From contig NZ_JAUCGQ010000001.1 in NCBI RefSeq assembly GCF_030362835.1, positions 930,001 through 994,000 on the forward strand: a stretch of DNA of 64,000 bases, written 5' to 3'. A program made the translations under genes and the position numbers. The notes below the pieces were generated by a model. The model did not search any database. It saw only the letters and a program-made list of their open reading frames with translations, and had not been told where the DNA came from. Below, piece by piece: positions 16,457 to 24,843 of this stretch (the stretch's first letter is position 1; each line of letters starts with the position of its first letter). Source of the stretch: Cellulomonas alba. Its GTDB lineage: Bacteria > Actinomycetota > Actinomycetes > Actinomycetales > Cellulomonadaceae.

Positions 16457-17221
16457 CTAGACGATGGTCCAGCCGCCGTCGACCGGCAGCGTCACGCCGG
16501 TGACGAGGCCCGCGGCCGGGCTCGCCAGGTACAGGACCGCCGCCGCGACGTCGGCCGTCGTGCCGAACCGACCCACGGGGATCCGCGCCAGCACGTCCGC
16601 CGCGAAGCCCGGGTCGTCGAGCCGCTCGGCCGTGCCCGGCGTGCGCACGAACGTCGGCGCGACCTCGTTGACGGTGACCCCGGCCGACGCCCACTCGAGC
16701 GCGAGCACGCGCGTCAGCATCGTCACGCCGCCCTTGCTCGCGGCGTACACGGCGTGCCGCGGCAGCGCGACGATGCCCGCCTGCGACCCGAGGTTGACGA
16801 TCCGCCCGTAGCCGCGCGCCACCATGGCCCGACCGACCGCCTGGCTGACGAAGAACAGGCCGCGCAGGTTGACGTCCATCAGCGCGTCCCAGTCGTCCTC
16901 GGTGACGTCGACGGCGTCGTGGTTGACGCCGAGGCCAGCGTTGTTGACGAGCACGTCGATGCGTCCACGCTCCGCGAGCACCGCCTCGACGGCCGCGCGG
17001 GTCGCGGGCACGTCGGTGACGTCGAGCTCGACCGGGAACGCGTCACCGCCGGCCGCACGGACCTCGTCGACGAGCGTCGCGACGTCGGCTGCGTTCCGGG
17101 CCGCCGCGCCGACCGACGCACCCGCCGCCGCGAGCGCGCGGGCGAGATCCGCGCCGATCCCGCGGGACGCGCCGGTCACCAGCGCCACCTGGCCGGCGAG
17201 GTCGAAGGAGATCGGTTCCAT
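16457..17221 (-). CDS. Short-chain dehydrogenase/reductase (FabG-like)
   Basis: The 254-residue classical SDR has the cofactor loop TGASRGIG, the NNAG motif, catalytic Ser in NLGSQAG, and YAASK with Tyr and Lys, then APTFVRTPG and LVTGVTLPVDGGW. An Arg after the second strand (AARNAADV) favours NADP(H). The substrate is not predictable; it may oxidise a sugar or polyol or act as a ketoreductase. It stands alone between unrelated genes. Confidence 0.93.
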   Translation of the reverse strand: MEPISFDLAGQVALVTGASRGIGADLARALAAAGASVGAAARNAADVATLVDEVRAAGGDAFPVELDVTDVPATRAAVEAVLAERGRIDVLVNNAGLGVNHDAVDVTEDDWDALMDVNLRGLFFVSQAVGRAMVARGYGRIVNLGSQAGIVALPRHAVYAASKGGVTMLTRVLALEWASAGVTVNEVAPTFVRTPGTAERLDDPGFAADVLARIPVGRFGTTADVAAAVLYLASPAAGLVTGVTLPVDGGWTIV

Positions 17222-17353
17222 GCCCCGACCCTACGGGCGGGGCCGCCGCGGGTCGGGCGACGGTCGCTCGTCGTGACGTCACCGCGACGCGCCACGCCCT
17301 CTCGTCGCATCGTGAGTCGGCGCCACGCCACGACTCCCCCGCGCGTCGATCCG

Positions 17354-19126
17354 TCACCCCTTGGCGTCGGCGTACGTCCGGCCGGCCGCGACGCTCAACG
17401 GGAAGTCGACCGGGAAACCCCCGAACAGCAGACGACCTGCCTCCGCCGCGGCCGCCCGGACCTCCGCCTCGACCACGCGCGCCCACGCCGTCGGCGTGTG
17501 CACCACGAGCTCGTCGTGCAGGAAGTACACGAGGTGCGGCCGGCGCGCGAACGGCTCGGGAGCGCGGCCGGGAGGACCGTCCAGCTCACCGAGCCGCCAG
17601 AGCCGGCGGCGCACCTCGGCGATCCAGCACAGCGCCCACTCGGCCGCGGTGCCCTGCACGACGAAGTTCCGCGTGAACCGCCCCCACGCGCGCGTCTGCG
17701 CGCGGGCCCGCGACTCCGCGTTCCGGCTCGCGTCCGGGTCGAGCGCGTCGGCCTGGACCTGCGCCCACGCCGCACCGGGCCGCGGCGAGCTCCGCCCCAG
17801 GAGCGTCGTGACGACCTCCCCGCGCTCTCCCGCGCGCGCCGCGGCCTCGACGTGCCCGAGCGCCTGCGGGAACGCGCGCGCGATCCGCGGCAGCACCGCA
17901 GCGCTCGCCCCGGTGGTGCCGCCGTAGAGCGCGCCGAGCATGCCGACCTTCGCCTGCGCGCGCTCGTCGACGACCCGTGCGTCGACCATGCCCTGGTAGA
18001 GGTCCCGCCCGTTCCCCGCGGCGGCCATCCGCTCGTCACGCGCGAGTCCCGCCAGCACGCGCGGCTCGAGCTGCGCCGCGTCGGCGACCACGAGCGACCA
18101 GCCCTCGTCCGCACGGACGGCCGACCGGATCTGCCGCGGCAGCTGCAGGGCACCGCCACCGCTCGACCCCCAGCGGCCCGTGACGACGCCACCGACCACG
18201 TACTCCGGCCGGAACCGCCCGTCGACGACCCACCGGTCGAGCCACGCCCAGCCGTTGGCCGAGTGCAGGCGCGACAGCTTCTTGTACGCCAGCAACGGCT
18301 CGATCGCCGGGTGGTCGAGGCCGCGCAGCTCCCACGACCGGGTCGACGTCGCCGGGAGACCCGCCCGGCGCAGCGCCCGCAGCACGTCGGGCAGCGAGTC
18401 GGGGTTGAGGGTGGGCGCGTCGAGCTCGGCGCGCACCTGCGCGGCGAGCGCGGCCATCCGCTCGGGGCGCGCCTCGGGGGTGGATCGCGGGCCCGCGGAC
18501 CGCGCGCCCAGCAGGTCCGTGAGCACGCGGTCGTGCTCTGCCGTGTCCCAGGGCACGCCGGCGTGGTGCATCTCGGCGGCGGCGAGCGCCCCCGCCGACT
18601 CGGCCGCGACCAGCAGGCGCAGGCGGCCGGGGTGCGTCGAACCCGCGATCGCCTCGTCGAGCAGCGCGACCTCGTCGACGCACGCGGCCGCACCGGGCCG
18701 CGCCACGCCCCCGGCGTCGACCGGCGGCCCCGGCAGCCCTTCGCCCGGACCGTCGTCGTCGACGTCGAACAACGTCGCGGCAACGGGCTGTGCGCGGCCG
18801 CTCGCCGCGGGCGTCGGCTCGAGGGGCGACGCGGCCTCGTCGAACGCGCCGGTCGGCGCGCGCGCGAGCCGCGACGCATCGGCGTACGCCGACCCGCGGA
18901 GCAGCCGGTGCGCCAGTCGCAGGTCGAGGCACCGCTCGACCCGGACGCCGTCGGTCAGCAGCCGCGGGTACCACCGCGACGTGCCGTCCCACGCCCAGCG
19001 CGACGCCTGCTCGGGCCCGACGACACCGCCCGGCGCGGCGTCGGACGGCACCTGGCCGACCACGGCGGTCGTGCCGCGGGCGCCGTCGACCGCGCCCACG
19101 CGCGACGCGACGACCCGGAGCACCAC
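17354..19126 (-). CDS. Bifunctional 3'-5' exonuclease/DNA polymerase, family A (actinobacterial short type)
   Basis: The 590-residue protein aligns with the polymerase part of PolA in a divergent form. Motif A reads VVADAAQLEPRVLAGLA (Asp and Glu kept, Tyr-Ser replaced by Ala-Ala), motif B AKVGMLGALYGGTTG, motif C LHDELVVHTP. N-terminally there is a DnaQ/RNaseD-like region of low conservation. The 5' nuclease domain of PolA is absent. Short family-A enzymes like this occur widely in actinobacteria beside a full PolA, with an unclear role, perhaps repair. The start is the first of two GTG codons (19126) after GGAAGG...GGGGG. Confidence 0.88.
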   Translation of the reverse strand: MVLRVVASRVGAVDGARGTTAVVGQVPSDAAPGGVVGPEQASRWAWDGTSRWYPRLLTDGVRVERCLDLRLAHRLLRGSAYADASRLARAPTGAFDEAASPLEPTPAASGRAQPVAATLFDVDDDGPGEGLPGPPVDAGGVARPGAAACVDEVALLDEAIAGSTHPGRLRLLVAAESAGALAAAEMHHAGVPWDTAEHDRVLTDLLGARSAGPRSTPEARPERMAALAAQVRAELDAPTLNPDSLPDVLRALRRAGLPATSTRSWELRGLDHPAIEPLLAYKKLSRLHSANGWAWLDRWVVDGRFRPEYVVGGVVTGRWGSSGGGALQLPRQIRSAVRADEGWSLVVADAAQLEPRVLAGLARDERMAAAGNGRDLYQGMVDARVVDERAQAKVGMLGALYGGTTGASAAVLPRIARAFPQALGHVEAAARAGERGEVVTTLLGRSSPRPGAAWAQVQADALDPDASRNAESRARAQTRAWGRFTRNFVVQGTAAEWALCWIAEVRRRLWRLGELDGPPGRAPEPFARRPHLVYFLHDELVVHTPTAWARVVEAEVRAAAAEAGRLLFGGFPVDFPLSVAAGRTYADAKG

Positions 19127-19206
19127 GCCCCCAGCCTTCCGCACGCCACCGACATCGCCGCGGCCGGCGTCGCACAGCGGCCGCAGCGCCTCGCGCGCAG
19201 CGCCGG

Positions 19207-20163
19207 CTACGCCACGCGCGACCTGAACGTCGCCCGGTAGTCGCCGGGCGCCACGCCCACGGCCCGCCGGAAGTGGTGCCGCAGCAGCGCCGCGGTGCCG
19301 AACCCGCACTCGCGCGCGACCTGCTCGACGTCGAGGTCCGTCTCCTCGAGCAGGCCCTGGGCGTGCAGCACGCGTTGCGCCGCCAGCCAGCGCATCGGCG
19401 TCGTGCCGGTCTCGGCGCCGAACCGGCGCGCGAACGTCCGGGGCGACATGAGCGCGCGGGCCGCGAGCGACTCGACGGTGTGCTCGTCCGCGAGCCGCTC
19501 GGTCACCCACTCGAGCACGTGGCGCAGCGAGTCGTCGCTGCACGTCGGCACCGGCTGCGGGATGAACTGGCGCTGGCCGCCGTCGCGCTGGGGCGGCACC
19601 ACCATGCGGCGCGCGATCGCGTTCGCGACCGCGCTTCCCAGCTCCTTGCGGACGACGTGCAGGCACGCGTCGATGCCGGCCGCGGTCCCGGCGCTCGTCA
19701 CGATGTCGCCCTCGTCGACGAAGAGCACGTCGGCGTCGACGCACACCGCGGGGAACCGGCGGGCGAGCTCGTCCGCGTGGCGCCAGTGCGTCGTCACCGT
19801 CCGGCCGTCCAGCAGCCCCGCGGCCGCGAGCACGAACACGCCCGAGCACACCGAGAGGATCGTCGCGCCGCGCGCGTGCGCCCGGCGCAGCGCGTCGAGC
19901 ACCGCGGGGTCGTAGTCGTCGCGGATCGTGGTCGCGGGCACCGCCACGAGGTCGACACCGTCGAGCGCGTCGAGGCCGTGCGGGGCCACGAGGTCCAGCC
20001 CGACGGCCGTGCGGATCGGCTCACCCGCCCTCGGTGCGGCGATGCGGAAGTCGAACGGCGGCACGCCGTCGTCCGTGCGGTCAATGCCGAAGACCTCGCA
20101 CACGACGCCGAACTCGAACATGGCCAGCCCGTCCACGACGAGGGCCGCGACCTTCTGCAGCAT
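19207..20163 (-). CDS. GlxA-like AraC-family regulator with DJ-1/PfpI domain
   Basis: The 318-residue protein has an N-terminal DJ-1/PfpI domain (KVAALVVDGLAMFEFGVVCEVFG; nucleophile-elbow Cys in SVCSGVFVLAAAGLL). Its C-terminal AraC domain has two helix-turn-helix units (VESLAARALMSPRTFARRF and VEQVARECGFGTAALLRHHF). Such regulators sense metabolites through the DJ-1 domain, which is normally non-catalytic. It is divergent from a small membrane protein gene. Confidence 0.92.
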   Translation of the reverse strand: MLQKVAALVVDGLAMFEFGVVCEVFGIDRTDDGVPPFDFRIAAPRAGEPIRTAVGLDLVAPHGLDALDGVDLVAVPATTIRDDYDPAVLDALRRAHARGATILSVCSGVFVLAAAGLLDGRTVTTHWRHADELARRFPAVCVDADVLFVDEGDIVTSAGTAAGIDACLHVVRKELGSAVANAIARRMVVPPQRDGGQRQFIPQPVPTCSDDSLRHVLEWVTERLADEHTVESLAARALMSPRTFARRFGAETGTTPMRWLAAQRVLHAQGLLEETDLDVEQVARECGFGTAALLRHHFRRAVGVAPGDYRATFRSRVA

Positions 20164-20248
20164 GCGTCGACACTACGTGGCAGGATCTTGATGGTCAACG
20201 TCCTGACTGCCACTCGTCGGGAGTCCGGGCCGCGACGACGCTGGACGC

Positions 20249-20608
20249 ATGACGACCTTCGTGACAGTCCTCGCCGCAGCAGCCGTTGCCTTCCCGCTGG
20301 TCGTGCTCGCTCTCCGCGGCACGCGCGCCGATCTGATCCGGGGCCGGGACGGACGCCCGGCGCCGCTCCCCCGCCGCCTCGGCCTCGCGGACCCGCGCGA
20401 CACCGACGCGACCCGCGCCGCGCACGACGTCGAGGCGGCCGCCGCCCGCGGCGCCGAGCCGGTCGGGGCGCCCGCCGCACGGGTCAGGCGCTACGTCACC
20501 GGACCCGGAACGGCGTCGGGACCCGGGACGACGTCCGGCGCCGGGGCGCCCGGGCGCTCCCTCCACCTCACCGGCTCGAGCAGCGGCACGAAGCCGAACC
20601 TCGCGTAG
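20249..20608 (+). CDS. Small single-pass membrane protein, unknown
   Basis: The 119-residue frame starts MTTFVTVLAAAAVAFPLVVLALRG, one membrane helix, followed by a basic stretch and a Gly/Pro/Ala-rich tail. The first 70 codons show strong third-position GC. The last part (after about residue 85) overlaps an antisense GNAT-like fragment and is low-complexity. No family is recognised. It is divergent from the AraC gene, 85 bases apart. Confidence 0.5.
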   Translation: MTTFVTVLAAAAVAFPLVVLALRGTRADLIRGRDGRPAPLPRRLGLADPRDTDATRAAHDVEAAAARGAEPVGAPAARVRRYVTGPGTASGPGTTSGAGAPGRSLHLTGSSSGTKPNLA

Positions 20609-20637
20609 CACGTGCGCGCGCGCTCGTCGCTCGGCAT
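20491..20637 (-). pseudogene. Possible GNAT acetyltransferase C-terminal remnant
   Basis: On the minus strand, 48 residues read MPSDERARTCYARFGFVPLL and continue with a Pro/Gly tail. The pattern A-R-x-C-Y-x-R-F-G-F-V-P-L is the usual C-terminal signature of GNAT acetyltransferases, but no acetyl-CoA-binding motif is found upstream in any frame. It overlaps the 3' end of the plus-strand small gene. It may be a decayed gene or a coincidence. Confidence 0.3.
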
Positions 20638-20764
20638 CGGACTCGGACTCGGCCGATCGTCGGTGCCCGCCCTCCGGCCGACGACGCGGCGCGCGGCGAC
20701 GCGAAAGCGCGACCCGCGGGGGCGCCTCGACCGGCGTGTCAGTGGCGGGGGCCATCCTGGGCGC

Positions 20765-21103
20765 ATGGTGACGATCTGGTGCGCGTGCGGCGCGGTCTCG
20801 TTCCCCACCGGCAACCCGGCGCGCGAGGTCGCGCTCGAGGACAGGATCGCGGCCGTGGCCGCGGGGGTCGACGGCGGCGTCGTGACGCTCGCGGTCGAGG
20901 CGCACTGGCACCCGGGCGGCCCGAGCCTCGACGTCGACTGCTCCGTGCTCTTCGCCGACCTCGACCTCGCAGCGCTGTGCGCGGGCCTCGACCCGGCGGG
21001 CGCGGCGCTCGTCGAGGCCGCCTGGGTGACGCCGCGCTCGGTCGACGAGGCGGACCTGGTGCCCGCGCGGCACGGCCGGCCCGCCGTCGCCCGGACGGCC
21101 TGA
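20765..21103 (+). CDS. Hypothetical protein, 112 residues
   Basis: The frame has the strong third-position GC bias of real genes here. The protein begins MVTIWCACGAVSFPTGNPA, continues with HWHPGGPSLDVDCSVLFADLDL, and ends RHGRPAVARTA. There is no signal peptide or membrane helix. The family is not recognised; two early cysteines (CAC) might bind metal, but there is no second pair. A strong hairpin 10 bases after the stop supports it as a transcribed gene. Confidence 0.6.
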   Translation: MVTIWCACGAVSFPTGNPAREVALEDRIAAVAAGVDGGVVTLAVEAHWHPGGPSLDVDCSVLFADLDLAALCAGLDPAGAALVEAAWVTPRSVDEADLVPARHGRPAVARTA

Positions 21104-21113
21104 CGCACCAGCC

Positions 21114-21134
21114 GCGAGCCCGCTCCGGGCTCGC
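21114..21134. terminator. Hairpin terminator
   Basis: GCGAGCCCG (21114-21122), loop CTC, CGGGCTCGC (21126-21134): a perfect nine-pair stem just after the stop of the plus-strand gene and about 100 bases beyond the end of the leftward xylan operon. It may serve both. No U-tract is seen, as is common in actinobacteria. Confidence 0.7.
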
Positions 21135-21232
21135 ACCGACCTCGGCGCTCGCATCGACGCAGACGCGTCCAGCGGGCAGCCACCGCGGGCTGGCGGCCAC
21201 CGCGCACGCGGCGTCGGCGCCGCACGTGCCGG

Positions 21233-22525
21233 TCAGCGCGCGAGCGCGACCTCCACGGCCCCGGGACCGGCAGCGAGGTCGACCTCGACCGCCGTGCCGC
21301 CGGCCCGCACCGCGTACCGGCCCGCGAACGCGGTGATCTCGACCTGGCCGTGCTCGTCGGCAGTGAGTGCCGTCGGCGCGAGCCACCAGTCCCCGCGCAC
21401 CAGCCCGCGCAGCTGGTCGTACGACGGCTTGGTCGTCCCGTCGGCGCGCACGAGACCGGCAGGCGCACCGAGCCAGGCGCCGTCGTCGGACAGGCCCCAG
21501 TAGGTCATCGACTCGACCGCCGGGTGCCCGAACAGCGACCGCACGTGGCGCAGCAGCTCGTCGGCCTGCCGCGCCTCGCCCTCGGGCGTCGACGGCCAGG
21601 AGTCGACCACGTAGTCGTTGAGGTCAACGATCTCGGGCGGCATCAGCTCGCCCGACACGAGCGTGGTCTCGGTCAGCTGCAGCGGGAGCCCGAACCGCGC
21701 GAAGCGCTCGAGGATCCCCGCGACCTGCTCCTCGCCGCGGTAGCCCTGGTGCATGTGCGTCTGCAGGCCCAGCGCGTCGATCACGATGCCGGCCGCGAGG
21801 CACTCCTCGATCAGGTGCTCGTAGTCGGCCGAGAGGTCGAAGTCGTTCAGCACGAGCCGCGCCCCGGGGTTCGCCTCGCGCGCGGTCTCGAACGCCATCC
21901 GCACCATCGCCACCCGCCCGCGGGCCGCCGCAAGCGGCGTGACGGCGTTCTCCTCCGCCTCGAACACCGGCATGATGACGACCTCGTTGATGGCGTCCCA
22001 GAGGTCGATGACGCCCGCGAACGCGGTGACGTCACGCCGGATGCGCGCCCGGATGGCCGCCTCGACCTCCGCGTCCGACCGCCCGAGCAGCCACTGCGGC
22101 GCGAGCGTGTGCCAGACGAGCGGGTGCCCCTTGACGCGCACGCCACGGTCGGCGAACCAGCGCGCGGCGCACATCATGACGTCGGTCTGCGTCCGGCCCT
22201 CCTCGCGCTCGAAGCCGCGCCAGTAGAACGGCAGCGTCGCGCTGTCGAACAGGCCGAGCCAGAGCTCGGCGAGGCGCGCACCCTGCTCGGCCCGCGCCCC
22301 GCCGAAGACGTTGTGCCCGCCCGAGGCCGCCCCGTTCGCGAACGCGATCAGGTCGAACCCGATGTTCCCGAAGCCGAACTCGTGGCGGACCTGCTCCACG
22401 GTGACGTCGGCGCCGGGCACCGGCGCGCCGGCGGCGTCCACGACGGTGAGGGTCGTGGACGCGCGCCGGTGCGCGAACGAGCCGTCGAGCGCGGCGGGCA
22501 GGACGGCGCGCGCGGAGGGGGTCAT
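21233..22525 (-). CDS. Cytoplasmic GH10 endo-1,4-beta-xylanase/xylo-oligosaccharidase
   Basis: The 430-residue protein has no signal peptide. The catalytic region holds RVKGHPLVWHTLAPQW, the acid/base glutamate in WDAINEV, and the nucleophile in LQLTETTL. It also has LGLQTHMHQGYRG, a variant of the usual GH10 Q-x-H strand, and MTYWGLSDDGAWLGAPAG. The first 60 residues ([22 protein letters not shown]) resemble a beta-sandwich. Being intracellular and at the end of the transporter operon, it should cut imported xylo-oligomers. Its ATG overlaps the GH3 stop by four bases. Confidence 0.92.
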   Translation of the reverse strand: MTPSARAVLPAALDGSFAHRRASTTLTVVDAAGAPVPGADVTVEQVRHEFGFGNIGFDLIAFANGAASGGHNVFGGARAEQGARLAELWLGLFDSATLPFYWRGFEREEGRTQTDVMMCAARWFADRGVRVKGHPLVWHTLAPQWLLGRSDAEVEAAIRARIRRDVTAFAGVIDLWDAINEVVIMPVFEAEENAVTPLAAARGRVAMVRMAFETAREANPGARLVLNDFDLSADYEHLIEECLAAGIVIDALGLQTHMHQGYRGEEQVAGILERFARFGLPLQLTETTLVSGELMPPEIVDLNDYVVDSWPSTPEGEARQADELLRHVRSLFGHPAVESMTYWGLSDDGAWLGAPAGLVRADGTTKPSYDQLRGLVRGDWWLAPTALTADEHGQVEITAFAGRYAVRAGGTAVEVDLAAGPGAVEVALAR

Positions 22526-24756
22526 CGCACCTCGGCGGTGGTCCAGCGCGGCGACGACGTCGTCACCGGGTGCACGTTCCCGACGAGCGTCGTCCGACCC
22601 TCGACGAGCCGCTTCGAGCTCGTGCCGAACCAGACCTCGAGGTCGCCCGGCTCGACGACCCGGTTGAGCGCGCGGTCGGAGAACGCGACGCGCGTGGTCG
22701 GGACGTGGAGCGTGACGAGAGCCGACTGGCCGGCCTCGAGGTGCACCCGACGGAAGCCCACGAGCTGCGCCACCGGACGGGTCACGGACCCGACCAGGTC
22801 GTGCACGTAGAGCTGCACGACCTCGTCACCGGCGCGGTCGCCGGTGTTCGTGACGCGCACCGTGGCCCGCAGCTCGCCGTCCGTCGGCGTCGCCTCGGCG
22901 ACGTCGAGCACGTCGTACGCGAACGACGTGTACGAGAGCCCGTGGCCGAACTCCGCCGGAGGCGTGGTCGAGAGGTTGCTGACCTCGTCGCCCTCGCCGA
23001 GCAGCGGGTGCAGGTACGAGTACGGCAGCGCACCGGCCCCGCGCGGCAGGCTCAGCGGGAGCCGACCCGAGGGGTTGACGCGCCCCGAGAGCACGCCCGC
23101 GATCGCGGCTGCGCCCTCCTCGCCCGGGAAGAACGTCTGCACGACGGCCGCGCAGCTCTCGAGCGCCCAGCCCACCGCGTACGGCCGACCCGTGACGAGC
23201 ACGAGCACCACCGGCGTACCGGTGGCCAGCACGGCCTCGACGAGGTCGCGCTGCACACCCGGCAGCTCGAGGTCGTCACGGTCGCAGCCCTCGCCCGACG
23301 TGCCACGGCCGAACAGGCCGGCGTGGTCGCCCATCACGAGCACCGCGACGTCCGAGGTGGACGCTGCGGCGACGGCCTCGTCGAAGCCCGACCGGTCGTC
23401 GTCGTCGACGGCGCAGCCGGAGGCACTGACCACGTCGACGCCCACGAGCTCCGCGCGGAGCGCCTCGAGCACCGTCGGTGCCTCGAAGCCGACCTCGTAG
23501 CCCGGGTTCTGCGCGAGCACGTGGTTGACGAACGAGTAGCAGCCGAACAGGGCGGCCTGGCGGTCGGCGTTCGGGCCGATCACCGCGACGCGACGCGGCG
23601 TGGCTAGCGGCAGCGTGCCGTCGTTGCTGACGAGCACCACCGACTCCTCCGCGAGCCGGCGCGCGATGGCCCGATGCGCGGGCGAGTCGAGGTCGATCTC
23701 GCTGGGCGGCGCGTCGTCGAACGTCGCGTCGAGCAGGCCGAGCTCGTCCTTCTGCCGCAGCGCACGCACCACGGCGCGGTCGAGCAGCGCCTCGTCGAGC
23801 TGACCCGAACGGATCCGCTCCTTGAGCGGCTCGAGGAACGCGTCGCCCGTCGGCAGCTCGATGTCGACGCCGGCGGCGAGCGCCTGCGAGGCCGCCTCGC
23901 CGAGGTCGGCGGCGACCCGCTGCAGCAGCTGCAGGAACGCGATGCCGAAGTAGTCGGCCACCACGGTCCCGTCGAAGCCCCACTGGTGGCGCAGCACGCC
24001 CGTCAGCAGCGCCGGGTCGCCGTGCACCGCGACGCCGTCGATCTCGTTGTACGCGGCCATGACGGAGCGGACCCCGCCGTCGAGCAGCGCCATCTCGAAC
24101 GGCACGAGCAGCACGTCGGCGAGCTCGCGCGGACCGGCGTGCACGGGCGCGAAGTTCCGCCCGGCTCGCGAGTTCGAGTAGCCCACGAAGTGCTTGAGCG
24201 TCGCGTGCACGCCGGCCGACTGCAGGCCGCGCACGTACGACGTGCCCACCGTGCCGACCAGGTACGGGTCCTCGGCGATGCACTCCTCGACGCGGCCCCA
24301 GCGGGGGTCGCGCACGACGTCCACGACGGGCGCGAGGCCCTGGTGGATGCCGAGGGCACGCATCGACGTGCCGATCGCGGCGCCCATCTCCTCGACGAGC
24401 TCCGGGTCGAACGCGGCCCCCCACGACGGGGGCGCCGGGAACGTCGCCGCCTTCCAGGCCGACAGGCCCGTCAGGCACTCCTCGTGCACGAGGGCCGGGA
24501 TGCCCAGCCGCGTGTTCGTGACCAGGCCGCGCTGGAACTCCCACAGCCACGCCGCGCGCTCGACCGGGTCGACCGGGCGCGTGCCGTACGGCCGCGTCAG
24601 GTGCCCGAGCCCGTCCTTCGCGAACGAGTCGAGCGTGGCGGCCTCGAAGAACTCGCCCTGGAGCGGGGCGACCGCCTCGCCGTCTTCCTTCTCCCAGAAG
24701 CCCACGACCTGCGCGATCTTCTCGTCGAGCGTCATGCGACCGAGCAGCTCGAGCAC
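22522..24756 (-). CDS. GH3 beta-glycosidase (probable beta-xylosidase), cytoplasmic
   Basis: The 744-residue protein has the GH3 barrel (LLGRMTLDEKIAQVVGFW), WGRVEECIAEDPYLVG, KHFVGYS, and the nucleophile region TVVADYFGIAFLQ. The alpha/beta domain (VAVIGPNADRQAALFGCYS) and a C-terminal fibronectin-like domain (FGHGLSYTSFAYDVLDV) follow. There is no signal peptide. It lies in the xylan operon before GH10, so xylo-oligosaccharides are the likely substrate; beta-glucosidase activity is possible. The GTG at 24756 has a GAGG site. A strong hairpin separates it from the permease gene. Confidence 0.93.
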   Translation of the reverse strand: MLELLGRMTLDEKIAQVVGFWEKEDGEAVAPLQGEFFEAATLDSFAKDGLGHLTRPYGTRPVDPVERAAWLWEFQRGLVTNTRLGIPALVHEECLTGLSAWKAATFPAPPSWGAAFDPELVEEMGAAIGTSMRALGIHQGLAPVVDVVRDPRWGRVEECIAEDPYLVGTVGTSYVRGLQSAGVHATLKHFVGYSNSRAGRNFAPVHAGPRELADVLLVPFEMALLDGGVRSVMAAYNEIDGVAVHGDPALLTGVLRHQWGFDGTVVADYFGIAFLQLLQRVAADLGEAASQALAAGVDIELPTGDAFLEPLKERIRSGQLDEALLDRAVVRALRQKDELGLLDATFDDAPPSEIDLDSPAHRAIARRLAEESVVLVSNDGTLPLATPRRVAVIGPNADRQAALFGCYSFVNHVLAQNPGYEVGFEAPTVLEALRAELVGVDVVSASGCAVDDDDRSGFDEAVAAASTSDVAVLVMGDHAGLFGRGTSGEGCDRDDLELPGVQRDLVEAVLATGTPVVLVLVTGRPYAVGWALESCAAVVQTFFPGEEGAAAIAGVLSGRVNPSGRLPLSLPRGAGALPYSYLHPLLGEGDEVSNLSTTPPAEFGHGLSYTSFAYDVLDVAEATPTDGELRATVRVTNTGDRAGDEVVQLYVHDLVGSVTRPVAQLVGFRRVHLEAGQSALVTLHVPTTRVAFSDRALNRVVEPGDLEVWFGTSSKRLVEGRTTLVGNVHPVTTSSPRWTTAEVR

Positions 24757-24788
24757 ACGCGCCTCGTCGGCCGCGCCGGCGCGGCCCA

Positions 24789-24826
24789 GTCCGTCCGCGC
24801 CCGAGGGCGCGGACGTCCGGACGTCC
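24789..24826. repeat. Intercistronic hairpin and tandem GGACGTCC palindromes
   Basis: GTCCGCGCCC (24793-24802) and GGGCGCGGAC (24805-24814) form a very stable stem between the permease stop (24844) and the GH3 start. The right arm runs into two adjacent copies of the palindrome GGACGTCC (24811-24826). It could terminate part of the transcripts, stabilise the transporter mRNA, or serve as an operator. Confidence 0.6.
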
Positions 24827-24843
24827 GTCCTGAAACTCGCCCC

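Noticed and set aside
20800..21134. tRNA gene in the GC-rich hairpin after 21103
   Set aside because: The structure is a single nine-pair stem with a three-base loop; no cloverleaf or T-loop sequence is present. No tRNA or rRNA was seen anywhere in the window.
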